NCBI RefSeq assembly: GCF_005280585.1
Contig: NZ_SZVO01000003.1
Location: 124,001 to 188,000, forward strand
DNA: 64,000 nucleotides
Source: Dyadobacter frigoris
Lineage (GTDB): Bacteria; Bacteroidota; Bacteroidia; Cytophagales; Spirosomataceae
Reading direction: 5' to 3'
Below are positions 43,855-53,747 of the stretch, piece by piece (positions within the stretch are counted from its first letter, which is position 1; each line of letters begins with the position of its first letter). The notes beneath the pieces were generated by a model, which was not told where the DNA came from, searched no databases, and saw only the letters and a program-made list of their open reading frames with translations. The translations under genes were made by a program, and so were the position numbers.

Positions 43855-44490
43855 TTACTTATTAGGCTGTGGCGTATAGCGAAGATAAGGTTTTACGATT
43901 CGTAAACCCTTAGTGAATTTCTTTTCTGCATCCTCAGTACTTATAGCGGGAACAACGATAACGTCCTCTCCATCTTTCCAATCCGCCGGCGTGGCAACAG
44001 AATAGTTTGCAGTCAATTGCAGCGAATCAATAACGCGAATAATTTCATTAAAATTACGCCCGGTTGACGCCGGATAAGTAAGCGTAAGTTTAATTTTTTT
44101 ATCCGGGCCGATAATAAATACAGAACGAACTGTTGCTTTTTCACTTGCATTCGGGTGAATCATATCATACAATTCAGCGACTTTACGTCCCTCATCAGCG
44201 ATGATCGGAAAATTAACAACGGTATCATTTACTTCATTAATATCCGGAATCCAGCGGTTGTGAGAATCTACGTCATCAACACTAACTGCTAAAACCTTCA
44301 CATTACGTTTTTCAAATTCTCCGCTTAAAAGAGCGGTTTTACCAAGTTCCGTAGTACATACCGGCGTAAAATCTGCTGGATGGGAAAAAAGCAATCCCCA
44401 GCTTGTTCCCAACCATTCATGAAATTTTATTGGTCCTTGTGTAGTATTTGCCTCAAAATCCGGGGCAATATCTCCTAATCGAAGTGACAT
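43855..44490 (-). CDS. 1-Cys peroxiredoxin (Prx6 type)
   Basis: 211 residues with one cysteine only, peroxidatic Cys45 in SHPADFTPVCTTELG. The C-terminal extension characteristic of Prx6 (WKDGEDVIVVPAISTEDAEKKFTKGLRIVKPYLRYTPQP) is complete. It reduces hydrogen peroxide and organic peroxides using an external thiol. No transcriptional regulator lies adjacent. A bidirectional terminator separates it from the membrane protein gene. Confidence 0.94.
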   Translation of the reverse strand: MSLRLGDIAPDFEANTTQGPIKFHEWLGTSWGLLFSHPADFTPVCTTELGKTALLSGEFEKRNVKVLAVSVDDVDSHNRWIPDINEVNDTVVNFPIIADEGRKVAELYDMIHPNASEKATVRSVFIIGPDKKIKLTLTYPASTGRNFNEIIRVIDSLQLTANYSVATPADWKDGEDVIVVPAISTEDAEKKFTKGLRIVKPYLRYTPQPNK

Positions 44491-44868
44491 AACTAAATCG
44501 GTTTAAAATTGAACAGATAATCTACTAATATTATAGACTTGAACACAAAAATAGATAATAAGTTTCAAATTAAATACATATTCTTATCGTGCGTAAAGTA
44601 GAAGATTCCGCTGAAACCAATTACAAAAAATTAGTGTAATCCTTAAAAGATCCAATTTTAACCTCATTTTAAGCTAGGTTTAATTGTGTTTTAATTGAAT
44701 GAAGCCTCCTTTGATAAGGAAATATCAAAAGTCTGCGATGTAACTGTAAGTAAAAATATCTGATCTGGAAATCCGGTTCAACAGAAGTATAGAAAAGAAT
44801 ATTTAGGCTAATCAACATAGCATTGTTTATACTAATTTGTCAATATTAAAATGCAACAAGTTGTAATT
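44491..44868. other. Intergenic stretch upstream of the peroxiredoxin gene
   Basis: I see no gene. The AT-rich stretch should hold the peroxiredoxin promoter. Reverse-strand text near 44555-44580 gives no clear -33/-7 pair. A terminator for the sigma-54 regulator gene begins at 44869. Confidence 0.5.
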
Positions 44869-44898
44869 AAAAACGGCCACTAATTAGAGGCCGTTTTT
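44869..44898 (-). terminator. Terminator of the sigma-54 regulator gene
   Basis: AAAAACGGCC and GGCCGTTTTT (10 bp each) flank a 10-nt loop, 20 bp past the stop codon of the minus-strand gene. Confidence 0.88.
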
Positions 44899-44917
44899 TT
44901 TATACTAACTAGAAAAT

Positions 44918-46258
44918 TTAATGAATATTGTACTCTTCCAATTTCCGGTAAAGCGTAGCGATACCAATTTCAAGCAACCTGGCCGTTTCTGCCTTGTTTC
45001 CTTTGGCATAATTCAGGACTTTCTGGATATGCAGTTTTTCAATACTTTCCATAGAAAAAGCAGAAAGCTGACCGTTTTTAGCAGCCGGTTCAGATTGCTG
45101 AATTTCGAATGGCAGACTTTCAATATCAAGCTGATCATCACTTAAAATCACGGCCCGTTCAATCACATTTCTCAATTCCCGAATATTGCCAACCCATTTA
45201 TATGTTTCCAGTTTTTTAAGGAATTCGTCTGAATAAATAAGCATCTTTTTATTCATTTTTGCTGAAAACTGAGTGACAAAAAATTGAAGTAATGCTTCTA
45301 TATCCTTAACTCTTTCCCGAAGCGGCGGAAGCTGAATTTGAAAAACATTTAATCTGAAATACAAATCTGACCTGAAACGCTTCTCCTCACTTTCTATCTT
45401 TAAATCCCGGTTAGTAGCAGCTATCAACCGAAAATTAGATTTTGATGTTTTCGTATCTCCCAGTTTAATGAATTCATTTGTTTCTAAAACCCGGAGAAGT
45501 TTTGCCTGTAATTCAAGCGGCATTTCACCTATCTCATCCAGAAATAAAGTACCATTATTAGCCTCTTCGATTAACCCTTTCTTATCTTTATTGGCACCGG
45601 TAAAAGCGCCTTGTTTATATCCAAACAATTCACTTTCCAGAATATCTTTTCCAAAAGCACCGCAGTTCAGAGCCACAAATGTTTTTCCGGCCCGCTGACT
45701 TGCCTGATGAATTCCCTGCGCAAAAACTTCTTTTCCCGTTCCCGTTTCTCCGGTTAGTAATACATTGGTATCGTTTGGCGCAACTCTTTGAGCCAGTTCA
45801 ATGGCCTGTTGAATAGCTTTTGATTTGCCAATAACAGATTGAAAAGAAAATTTATCCTCAACCCTTTTTTCCAGCTCTTTAACACGCTTTTGCAATTGTA
45901 CTTTTTCAATAGCGCGATGTAGTAGCGGAATAATTTTATCGTTATCGTCACCCTTAACAATATAATCAAAAGCACCATTTTTCATTGCCTGGACACCATC
46001 CGCAATATTCCCATAGGCAGTCAGTAAAATAACCTCAACCTGAGATTTCTTCTGTTTGATTTTGGAAACCATATCCACACCACTTCCATCGGGAAGTTTT
46101 ACGTCACATAAAACAACATCAATATCATTTATTTCAACACTTTTCAGGCCTGATTTACAATCTCCGGCTTCAAGCACATCAAAGCCCTCAGATTTCAGGA
46201 TTCTTGCCAAAAGCGCACGAAGCTTTTCTTCGTCGTCAATAATTAATACAGTTTTCAA
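44918..46258 (-). CDS. Sigma-54-dependent response regulator (NtrC family)
   Basis: 446 residues. Receiver domain with DDE at 8-10, phospho-acceptor Asp52 (VVLCDVKLPDGSG) and the conserved Lys in YIVKGDD. The AAA+ domain has Walker A GETGTGKE, the sigma-54-contacting GAFTGA loop, LFLDEIGEMPLELQAKLLRVLE, and R-finger text NIRELRNVIERAVIL. A Fis-type helix-turn-helix ends the protein (NKAETARLLEIGIATLYRKLEEYNI). It activates genes with -24/-12 promoters. No cognate kinase lies beside it, so the input is unknown. Confidence 0.96.
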   Translation of the reverse strand: MKTVLIIDDEEKLRALLARILKSEGFDVLEAGDCKSGLKSVEINDIDVVLCDVKLPDGSGVDMVSKIKQKKSQVEVILLTAYGNIADGVQAMKNGAFDYIVKGDDNDKIIPLLHRAIEKVQLQKRVKELEKRVEDKFSFQSVIGKSKAIQQAIELAQRVAPNDTNVLLTGETGTGKEVFAQGIHQASQRAGKTFVALNCGAFGKDILESELFGYKQGAFTGANKDKKGLIEEANNGTLFLDEIGEMPLELQAKLLRVLETNEFIKLGDTKTSKSNFRLIAATNRDLKIESEEKRFRSDLYFRLNVFQIQLPPLRERVKDIEALLQFFVTQFSAKMNKKMLIYSDEFLKKLETYKWVGNIRELRNVIERAVILSDDQLDIESLPFEIQQSEPAAKNGQLSAFSMESIEKLHIQKVLNYAKGNKAETARLLEIGIATLYRKLEEYNIH

Positions 46259-46420
46259 GGCGTTTTTGCGGGATTGAGTAATGGATCAAATGTAAGAGGA
46301 ATTCGGGAGTGTGCCTATTAAATTTCAGGTTTGGTGTCATTGGGTTCTCAATTATTTAAAACAAAAAAGGGAAAGACACCTAACTGAGCGTCCTCCCCTT
46401 TCTATATTTCAATTCGTCAG

Positions 46421-47149
46421 TTATGCTTTCAGGGCAGCTGCGGCGGCTTCGTCAATAAACCATAGCAGTTTACCCTTTGCCGGCTTGATAACCTGCGAAG
46501 GATAAGTATCCGGTTCAAATTCTCCTTCCAACACGTGTTTTAAAGTTTCCGATTTTCCGGTACCCACGGCCAAAAACACAACAGCAGCCGCATGGTTAAC
46601 AACCGGAGCTGTCAGCGTGATGCGATACATATCCTGAGCTGCCAGGAAGAAAGAAGTTACCCATGCATCTTTTTCATGAATAACGGACGTTCCCGGAAAC
46701 AAAGATAAAGTATGTCCGTCGTCTCCCATACCCAATAATACAAAATCGAAGGTAGTTTCCTCGCCATCAAAATACTGCTTCAATATTTTTTCATATTCAG
46801 CAGCAGACTCTTCCGGTCCGATATCGGTACGCATAACATGAATATTTTCAGCTTTTGCACCTACTTTATCCAGAAGTTCTTCATATGCCATTTTAGCATT
46901 ATTACGCGAATCTTCAAATGGCACAGCTCTTTCATCACCCCAGAAAAAATGTATTTTTTCCCAGGGAATACTTTCGCTGTATGGTTTAGCAGAGAGCAAA
47001 GTATAAAGAAGCTTTGGCGTGCTGCCTCCTGAAAGAACAAATGTAAACCGGTCCTTTTTTGTCAATACTTCCTTTATGTAATTACTGATCCATTCAGCCA
47101 GGTCTGCGCTAAGCTGAACAGCATCCTTTGCAATATGAAGTTGTCCCAA
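46421..47149 (-). CDS. pgl: 6-phosphogluconolactonase
   Basis: 242 residues of the DevB/SOL type: FTFVLSGGSTPKLLYTLL, PWEKIHFFWGDERAVPFEDSRNNAKMAYEELL, and FDFVLLGMGDDGHTLSLFPGTSVI. It hydrolyses 6-phosphogluconolactone, linking Zwf to Gnd. It starts 11 bp after zwf and closes the gnd-zwf-pgl operon. A weak hairpin (AAAGGG/CCCTTT, near 46367-46403) downstream may be the terminator. Confidence 0.95.
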   Translation of the reverse strand: MGQLHIAKDAVQLSADLAEWISNYIKEVLTKKDRFTFVLSGGSTPKLLYTLLSAKPYSESIPWEKIHFFWGDERAVPFEDSRNNAKMAYEELLDKVGAKAENIHVMRTDIGPEESAAEYEKILKQYFDGEETTFDFVLLGMGDDGHTLSLFPGTSVIHEKDAWVTSFFLAAQDMYRITLTAPVVNHAAAVVFLAVGTGKSETLKHVLEGEFEPDTYPSQVIKPAKGKLLWFIDEAAAAALKA

Positions 47150-47160
47150 TAGTTTATTAT

Positions 47161-48666
47161 TTAAGCTGACGGTGTATTAATCCATGCATGTCCTTCGCGG
47201 GCAATTAACTGATCAGCCGCATCCGGCCCCCATGAATCGGGAGCATAGTTTGGAAAATCAACAGGTTTGTTACTTTCCCAGTTTTCCAGAATTGGCATAA
47301 TTACTTTCCAGGCCGCTTCCACCTGATCGCCCCGCATAAACAAGGTCGCATCACCTTCCATTACATCCAGAAGCAAAGTTTCATAAGCTTCCGGCGCATG
47401 ATCTTTCGAAGCATCATCATAACTAAAAGTCATATTAACCGGATCAAGCGTCATTGTCTGGCCTGGACGTTTTACCTGAAAACTAAGGCTTATATCCATT
47501 TCAGGCTGAATGCTTATCGTAAGTTTATTGGAATGCCAGGTATCCTCAGATTCTGATGGGAACGCATTATGCGGTGCAGATTTAAACTGCAAGGTAATGT
47601 GCGTAGCTTTCTGATTTAAGTATTTTCCGGTACGGACATAAATCGGAACGCCGTGCCAGCGCCAGTTGTCAATATAAAATTTCGCTGCTGCAAAAGTATC
47701 AATGGCAGATTCAGGATTAACTCCTTTTTCCTCACGGTATCCAACAACCTCTTCTCCTTTTTTTGTACCGCTTGAATATTGTCCGCGTACAGCGTGCTCA
47801 TGTACCTTATCAGGTGAAATCCGGCGGATTGCGTGGAGCACATCCACCTTCTTATTTCTGATTTCATTGGCATCAAAAGAAACCGGAGCTTCCATGGCCA
47901 CCATACAAAGTATTTGCAAAATATGATTTTGAACCATATCCCGCAAAGCACCTGAATTTTCAAAATAGCCTCCACGACCTTCCAGACCAACGCTTTCAGC
48001 GGCTGTGATCTGAATGTGATCAATATAATTCCTGTTCCAAAGCGGCTCAAACAAAGCATTTGCAAAGCGCAAAGCAAGGATATTCTGTACCGTTTCTTTT
48101 CCTAAATAATGATCAATCCTGAAAATCTGCTCTTCCTTGAACATTCCGGAAAGCAGCGCATTCAACTCATGTGCACTTTTCAAATCGTGTCCAAAAGGTT
48201 TTTCAACCACAATTCTTGTACAATGAATATCACTGCAAAGATTAAGCGCGCCAAGTTTGGTCGCAATAGAAGGCACAAGCTGCGGAGCAACGGCCAGATA
48301 AAAAATCACATTAGGATGCTGCCCCCATTCTGCTTCTTTTTCCTTTACCAGATCCGTTATTTTGTGATAAGCAGCCGCGTCATCTCCGTCCATTTGAAGA
48401 TACGAAACATGCTGACTGAAATCTCCCCAATGCTCATTTTGGTCATCTTTACGTCTGGAAAATTTCGTAATTCCATCCAGCAAGTGGCCGTGATATTCTT
48501 CATTACTATATGCACTTCTCCCGATACCTGCAATGGCGAATTTTTCGGGCATCCATTCGTCAAGGAAAAGATTATAAAGTGCTGGTGTTAATTTTCTGTA
48601 ATTTAAATCACCGCTGCCTCCAAAAATAAATAATATGGAAGCGGGCGGCCTCTTATTTGTTTTCAT
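47161..48666 (-). CDS. zwf: Glucose-6-phosphate dehydrogenase
   Basis: 501 residues. The N-terminal nucleotide-binding segment (FIFGGSGDLNYRKLTPALYNL) has the GxxGDL variant of this family; the active-site signature RIDHYLGKETVQN (containing the substrate Lys and general-base His) is intact, and VEKPFGHDL precedes it. It makes 6-phosphogluconolactone and NADPH. The gene starts 12 bp after gnd and ends 11 bp before pgl. Confidence 0.97.
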   Translation of the reverse strand: MKTNKRPPASILFIFGGSGDLNYRKLTPALYNLFLDEWMPEKFAIAGIGRSAYSNEEYHGHLLDGITKFSRRKDDQNEHWGDFSQHVSYLQMDGDDAAAYHKITDLVKEKEAEWGQHPNVIFYLAVAPQLVPSIATKLGALNLCSDIHCTRIVVEKPFGHDLKSAHELNALLSGMFKEEQIFRIDHYLGKETVQNILALRFANALFEPLWNRNYIDHIQITAAESVGLEGRGGYFENSGALRDMVQNHILQILCMVAMEAPVSFDANEIRNKKVDVLHAIRRISPDKVHEHAVRGQYSSGTKKGEEVVGYREEKGVNPESAIDTFAAAKFYIDNWRWHGVPIYVRTGKYLNQKATHITLQFKSAPHNAFPSESEDTWHSNKLTISIQPEMDISLSFQVKRPGQTMTLDPVNMTFSYDDASKDHAPEAYETLLLDVMEGDATLFMRGDQVEAAWKVIMPILENWESNKPVDFPNYAPDSWGPDAADQLIAREGHAWINTPSA

Positions 48667-48678
48667 AAAAGTTACTTT

Positions 48679-50091
48679 TTAATGATTCCATTCCGTGTGG
48701 AACGAGCCTGAAATATCAGTGCGCTGATACGTGTGTGCGCCAAAATAATCACGTTGTGCCTGAATTAAATTTGTCGCCATTCTTTCGGTGCGATAAGCAT
48801 CAAAATAAGCAAGTGACGACATAAATGCTGCTGCCGGAATACCACTTAGCGCTGCCTGTGCGACTACTGCACGTGTATTACTTTCAGCAGATTTCACAAG
48901 CGACGCAACGCCTGCATCCAATAAAATATTCGACAGATCCGGCGATTGTTTGTAAGCCAGTGTAAAAGTTTCCAACAAGGTTGAACGGATGATACAACCA
49001 CCGCGCCAAACACTTACAACTTCCGGCAAAGGAATATCCATCGCAAGTTCTTTTGATGCCTGATAAAGCATTGCCAAGCCCTGCGCGTAACTTAATATAG
49101 TAGCAAAATATAATGCGTCGTGAACTTGCTTAACCCATTCCTCAGTAGACACATTCAGTGCCGCACCAGATTCGTTATATAAAGCAGAAGCTTTTACTCT
49201 TTCATCCTTATAACCGGAAATAGTACGCATTGCAACCGCCGTATCGATCACCGGAACTGCAACAGGTAATTCCATAGAATCCTGTGAAGTCCATTTTCCA
49301 GTTCCTTTTGAACCTGCTTTATCAGAAATTACATCCAATAAACGAGCGCTGGTTTTGTCGTCGTTTTGTAGGAAAATATCAGCCGTGATTTCCACCAGAA
49401 ATGATTGAAGTGCACCTTCATTCCATCTTTTGAATGTTTCATGAAGTTCGTCATTGTTCAACCCAGCGTGTTTCAGTAAAGTATATGCTTCACTGATTAG
49501 CTGCATAATAGCGTATTCAATACCATTATGAACCATTTTCACATAATGTCCGGCACCTTCTTTTCCAAGATATGCCACACATGGTTCGCCGTTTACTTTT
49601 GCCGAAATTGCTTCAAGCAAAGGTTTTACATGGCCATATGCCTCAACATCACCGCCAGGCATTATACTTGGGCCTGTACGTGCACCCTGCTCTCCGCCGG
49701 ATACGCCTACACCCATGAAATGAATGTCTTTTTCACGCAGATATTTAACCCGGCGTAAAGTATCAGTATAATGCGAATTTCCGCCATCAATAATGACATC
49801 ACCTTTTTCAACCAAAGGCAATAAAGATTCTATCACATCGTCAACCGGCTTTCCGGCTGGAACAAGCATCATTAGCTTACGAGGACGTTGTAATTGCTGC
49901 ACCATATGTGCAAGATCCGGAACTCCTTTTACGGTAGTACCTTCTGTTGCTGCGGCTTCCAGGGCGGCAGTTTTGGTTTCGTCTTTATCAAAACCAATAA
50001 CAGAAAAACCGTGATCAGCTGTGTTAAGCAAGAGGTTTCTACCCATTACTCCCAACCCAATCATTCCAAAATCGAAGAGGTTATTTGACAT
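48679..50091 (-). CDS. gnd: 6-phosphogluconate dehydrogenase, decarboxylating
   Basis: 470 residues with GLGVMGRNLLLNTADHGF (NADP-binding, residues ~12-29), DGGNSHYTDTLRR, GVGVSGGEQGARTGPSIMPGG and HNGIEYAIMQLISEAY, all typical of the full-length Gnd family. It oxidises 6-phosphogluconate to ribulose 5-phosphate and releases NADPH. First gene of the operon; a 630-bp gene-free stretch lies upstream and should hold the promoter. Confidence 0.97.
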   Translation of the reverse strand: MSNNLFDFGMIGLGVMGRNLLLNTADHGFSVIGFDKDETKTAALEAAATEGTTVKGVPDLAHMVQQLQRPRKLMMLVPAGKPVDDVIESLLPLVEKGDVIIDGGNSHYTDTLRRVKYLREKDIHFMGVGVSGGEQGARTGPSIMPGGDVEAYGHVKPLLEAISAKVNGEPCVAYLGKEGAGHYVKMVHNGIEYAIMQLISEAYTLLKHAGLNNDELHETFKRWNEGALQSFLVEITADIFLQNDDKTSARLLDVISDKAGSKGTGKWTSQDSMELPVAVPVIDTAVAMRTISGYKDERVKASALYNESGAALNVSTEEWVKQVHDALYFATILSYAQGLAMLYQASKELAMDIPLPEVVSVWRGGCIIRSTLLETFTLAYKQSPDLSNILLDAGVASLVKSAESNTRAVVAQAALSGIPAAAFMSSLAYFDAYRTERMATNLIQAQRDYFGAHTYQRTDISGSFHTEWNH

Positions 50092-50660
50092 AAATTAAGA
50101 TCTGTTGAAACAAGAAGCCGTAAAAATAGGCTTTTTTCATACTGGTTTTACGATTTTAGAGCTTCTTTGGTTCATGATCAATAAAAACGTTTATTTTTAA
50201 TGCTGGCAATGGAAGAGATTTTTTCAGAATAATTACAATATTGAATTAAAAAAATAGATTTAAAATATTGATACACAAATATTTGCAATCTATCAATATG
50301 GCAATACTATTTTTAGTTAAAATGGACTAGCTGCGAATCCTTTTTATTTCAAATGAAGGGTTTAGTTAACAGAATTATGTCACCCTTTCAGGGTTTAGGC
50401 TATATCTAATTCGACATTTCTATAATAATATCATCCTTTCAGGATTGTTACTTTTAAGCTAATAAAGTAACTATTGATCAACAAGCCGAATCAAATCTCA
50501 AAAGGGATAATATGGTTACAACAACCAATTATCAATACCAACGGGATGGCATTATTGGAGAAAAACCTAAATACCCGGGAGCAAACCCCGACGGGGACGC
50601 CCGCGCAGGGTGACATATTAATTTCCTGATATTTCTTAATCCCAATCAATCCATCAAAAA
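50092..50660. other. Gene-free region with several short palindromes
   Basis: About 570 bp without a gene. It contains ACCCTTTCAGGGT (about 50381), ATCCTTTCAGGAT (about 50435) and CCCCGACGGGG (about 50586), with a GC-rich stretch (50580-50615) unlike the AT-rich surroundings. CCTTTCAGG-type palindromes recur in Cytophagales intergenic DNA; they may be REP-like repeats. The gnd promoter should lie near 50100-50200. No small RNA or riboswitch can be defined by eye. Confidence 0.5.
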
Positions 50661-50663
50661 CAA

Positions 50664-50700
50664 AAAAGCGGAAACCGGGTACTCCCCGATTTCCGCTTTT
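50664..50700 (-). terminator. Terminator of the YcxB-like gene (minus strand)
   Basis: AAAAGCGGAAA (50664-50674) pairs with TTTCCGCTTTT (50690-50700), and inner CCGGG/CCCCG text extends the stem. An A-run on the left gives the U-tract on the minus strand. Confidence 0.88.
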
Positions 50701-50720
50701 AAATTATTTAAAACAAAATA

Positions 50721-51275
50721 TTACTTTTCTTTCAGCAATTCTTTTTGTTTCAATATTCTTTCAAAAACTTTGATATCATGTTCCGAAGTAAAAATCGAGA
50801 ACGGAAGCTGTACAAACTGACCTCTCGAAATGATCATTATGTAAGATTCCTCATCCTTATAAACTTCCTGAATTTGCTCCCATTTCATGATACTGCCTTC
50901 TTTTGCATTCATTTTCATCAAAATCTGACGGTTGTCGATTTCATATGAAAATTTTTCGAACATCGGCTTGTATTGGGCCAACTGCGTAATTCCGGTAAAT
51001 TGTACTACCCAGAACAAAAGATATAAAATTACAGCAACAACGATTACAATATAGATCCAATAATTAGGATAAACACCTGTAAAACTTACAATTGCATTGA
51101 TAAGAAGCAAGGCTACAGGCAGTAACACCCATTTAATTTGCGACTTAAAAAAATGCTTCATGGCAAGCGTAATGTATTTCTTCGTTGGCAACGCATACCT
51201 TTTCGTGCGAACCGCTGCCGGATTCGTAGGCATTTGATAAACAGGCTGGTGTTTGTTCACCGATACTTTGGCCAT
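50721..51275 (-). CDS. YcxB-like domain membrane protein
   Basis: 184 residues. Two membrane helices (QIKWVLLPVALLLINAIVSF and YWIYIVIVVAVILYLLFWVV, residues ~46-90) precede a YcxB-like C-terminal part (FEKFSYEIDNRQILMKMNAKEGSIMKWEQIQEVYKDEESYIMIISRGQFVQLPFSIF). This small membrane-associated beta domain has no known function. Single gene with a strong terminator. Confidence 0.8.
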   Translation of the reverse strand: MAKVSVNKHQPVYQMPTNPAAVRTKRYALPTKKYITLAMKHFFKSQIKWVLLPVALLLINAIVSFTGVYPNYWIYIVIVVAVILYLLFWVVQFTGITQLAQYKPMFEKFSYEIDNRQILMKMNAKEGSIMKWEQIQEVYKDEESYIMIISRGQFVQLPFSIFTSEHDIKVFERILKQKELLKEK

Positions 51276-51582
51276 AATTCCTTTAAAAATTAATCAATTT
51301 CTTTATTTACAAAAGATTGCTGAACGCCGCGGCTATTTAGCAACCACTAAATGAATTACAAAGTTAGAAAAAAGCAGTCGACTTATCAGAAAGCGGACAA
51401 AATAAATAGCTTTGAGAGCTTTTAGATATTAGCGATTAGCTTTTAGGTGTGGCACGAAGTAATAAAAAGCAAAAGTTTATCATCCGATAATTGAAAAATT
51501 TACGTTCTTTAAGATATCAAATTCCTATGAGCCCAAAAACTGACAGCCGAAAGCCGACTGCTAAACAAACATTCAATCATAA
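51276..51582. other. Divergent intergenic region
   Basis: It separates the YcxB-like gene from the BatA/VWA gene and must hold both promoters. Nothing beyond AT-rich sequence is recognisable. Confidence 0.5.
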
Positions 51583-53643
51583 ATGAGTTTTCTTTTTCCG
51601 TCATTCTTGTGGGGTTTACTGGCAGTATCGGTTCCGATAGCCATTCATATATTTAATTTCCGACGTACAAAACGTGTTTATTTTACCAATGTCGCTTTTC
51701 TTAAAGCGGTAGAAACACAAACCCGCTCAATCCGAAAAATAAAACACTGGCTCATTTTAGCGGCTCGTTCACTGGCCATTATTTGTCTGGTAATTGCATT
51801 TGCGCAACCGTTTTTACCTGGTAAAAATGATACTTCTGTTGACAGAAAAGGGATTACCAGTTTGTATCTCGACAATTCGTTCAGTATGCAAAACGAATCG
51901 AACAGCAAACGTTATCTTGATATTGCAACCACAAGGCTGAATGATTTGCTGGGATTATTTAAAAATGCCTCATCACTGCAACTCGTTACAAACGATTTTT
52001 CATCTCAGGAACAAGGACTTTATCCGGCGGATAAAATCCGGGACAGGTTTACCACAATCGGACTTTCACATACGCCGCGTACACTGGAACAGGTTTACAA
52101 ACGCCAGGAAAATCTGGTGACAAAACATCAAAGCACAGCAAAAAACCAGTTTTTCTGGTTCTCTGATTTCCAAAAAAGTACTGCCGGCGATTTGTCAAAA
52201 TTAAAAACAGATACTGTTAACCGGCTTTTTCTTGTGCCGGTTCAGGCAGTTGCGGAGAAAAATGTTTTTGTAGATTCGGTTTGGCTGAATACACCTTTTA
52301 TCCGTGAATTGCAGAACAATATTCTTTTTGTAAAAGTGAGCAATTCAGGCAGTGAGGCGGCTAAAAAGATTGTTTTGAAGCTAAGTCTTGACAATACACA
52401 GTCTTCAACCGCATCGGTGAATGTTCCCGCAAACGGAAGTGCAATTGCAAAATTCAATTTCAACCTGAAAGGAAAAGGTTATAAAAAAGGGAGAATCACA
52501 TTTGATGATTTCCCGGTAACTTTTGACAATGACTATTATTTTGTTTTAAACGCCTCTCCGCTGATTCGTATTCTGCATATTTATGGACAAAAACAGGATG
52601 GCAACTATATTGATAACGTTTATGCAAACGACAGTTTATTTGCACTTCAAAGTTATGCCGCTCAAAATGTTGATCCGGGTTTGATTAAAAATTCAGATAT
52701 GGTAGTGCTCGAAGGTGTTGAACAGCCTGGCGGTACTTTGGCTCAGGAGATCCAGGATTTTGTAAGAAAAGGTGGTAGTCTTACCGTCATTCCTCCATCG
52801 CTGCCCAATGCAACAAGTTATATATCATTGCTTCAGAGTTTTGGCATCAATGGCTTGACTTCTGAAAAAAATACTTCCCGCGATCTTATTGCAATAGCTG
52901 CGCCTGACCGGAATAATCCGTTTTTCAGTGATGTTTTTGAAGAATCGATCCGTCAGGAAATAAATTTAAATTTGCCTTCTGCGTCGCCGGCATGGAACTG
53001 GACTAATGCCGGACAAACACTTTTGTCGTTACGCAGCGGTCAGCCTTATCTCAACCAGATTTCTGGTGGTAAGGGAAAAATATATTTGTTTGCAGCTCCG
53101 TTAAATCCTGAATTTGGATCAATAGCCCAACATGCCATTTTTGTTCCGATCATGTATAAAATGGCCGCATTAAGTGTGAGAGCACAACGCACGGCTTTTA
53201 CATTTGATGAAAATCCAATTGCGCTAACCGTTGCCAATGAAAGCCAGAATACGGTTTATAAGTTGAGACGAAACAAAACGGAATTAATTCCTTCACAAAA
53301 AATAGTTGGCAACCAGCTTTTACTTGAAATTCCGCAAGGCGACCAGCTTGGAAACGGATTGGATGCGGGTTATTTCGAATTGATAAAGGATAATAAAACG
53401 GAGCAATTAATCGCCTTAAATCATAGTAATGCAGAATCCCGGCTTGACTATTATTCACCTGCGGAGCTGAGGAATATATTTTCAGGACAAAAAAACATTC
53501 AGGTTTTTGATAAAATCGATGATGACGCTTTTGCCAAAGAATTCCAGCAGCAGAACTTTGGAACCAGCCTTTGGAAATATTTTTTATACGCCGCGCTTTT
53601 CTTTTTGCTAGTCGAAATCGGCTTAATCAGGTTTATGAAATGA
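51583..53643 (+). CDS. BatA/VWA-domain membrane protein
   Basis: 686 residues. The N-terminal BatA pattern (FLFPSFLWGLLAVSVPIAIHIFNFRRTKRVYFTNVAFLKAVE) and second helix (HWLILAARSLAIICLVIAFAQPFLPG) are followed by a von Willebrand-like segment with a MIDAS DNSFSM (~101-106), a glutamine-amidotransferase-like middle (PGGTLAQEIQDFVRKGGSLTVIPPS) and a C-terminal membrane helix (FLYAALFFLLVEIGLI). It resembles the large Bacteroidetes BatA proteins often found without the MoxR operon. Function unproved, probably envelope-related. Confidence 0.85.
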   Translation: MSFLFPSFLWGLLAVSVPIAIHIFNFRRTKRVYFTNVAFLKAVETQTRSIRKIKHWLILAARSLAIICLVIAFAQPFLPGKNDTSVDRKGITSLYLDNSFSMQNESNSKRYLDIATTRLNDLLGLFKNASSLQLVTNDFSSQEQGLYPADKIRDRFTTIGLSHTPRTLEQVYKRQENLVTKHQSTAKNQFFWFSDFQKSTAGDLSKLKTDTVNRLFLVPVQAVAEKNVFVDSVWLNTPFIRELQNNILFVKVSNSGSEAAKKIVLKLSLDNTQSSTASVNVPANGSAIAKFNFNLKGKGYKKGRITFDDFPVTFDNDYYFVLNASPLIRILHIYGQKQDGNYIDNVYANDSLFALQSYAAQNVDPGLIKNSDMVVLEGVEQPGGTLAQEIQDFVRKGGSLTVIPPSLPNATSYISLLQSFGINGLTSEKNTSRDLIAIAAPDRNNPFFSDVFEESIRQEINLNLPSASPAWNWTNAGQTLLSLRSGQPYLNQISGGKGKIYLFAAPLNPEFGSIAQHAIFVPIMYKMAALSVRAQRTAFTFDENPIALTVANESQNTVYKLRRNKTELIPSQKIVGNQLLLEIPQGDQLGNGLDAGYFELIKDNKTEQLIALNHSNAESRLDYYSPAELRNIFSGQKNIQVFDKIDDDAFAKEFQQQNFGTSLWKYFLYAALFFLLVEIGLIRFMK

Positions 53644-53747
53644 TTTAATGTAAGCTAAGTGGCTTATCCAATCGTGATTATTGGTGCAAACAGTTTTAAG
53701 TTCGCAGTTTTTCCACCAATTTTGCACAAATACAATCGAACTACTAA

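Noticed and set aside
50381..50600. A CRISPR array from the recurring CCTTTCAGG motif
   Set aside because: Only two copies, not evenly spaced, no spacer-repeat periodicity and no cas genes.
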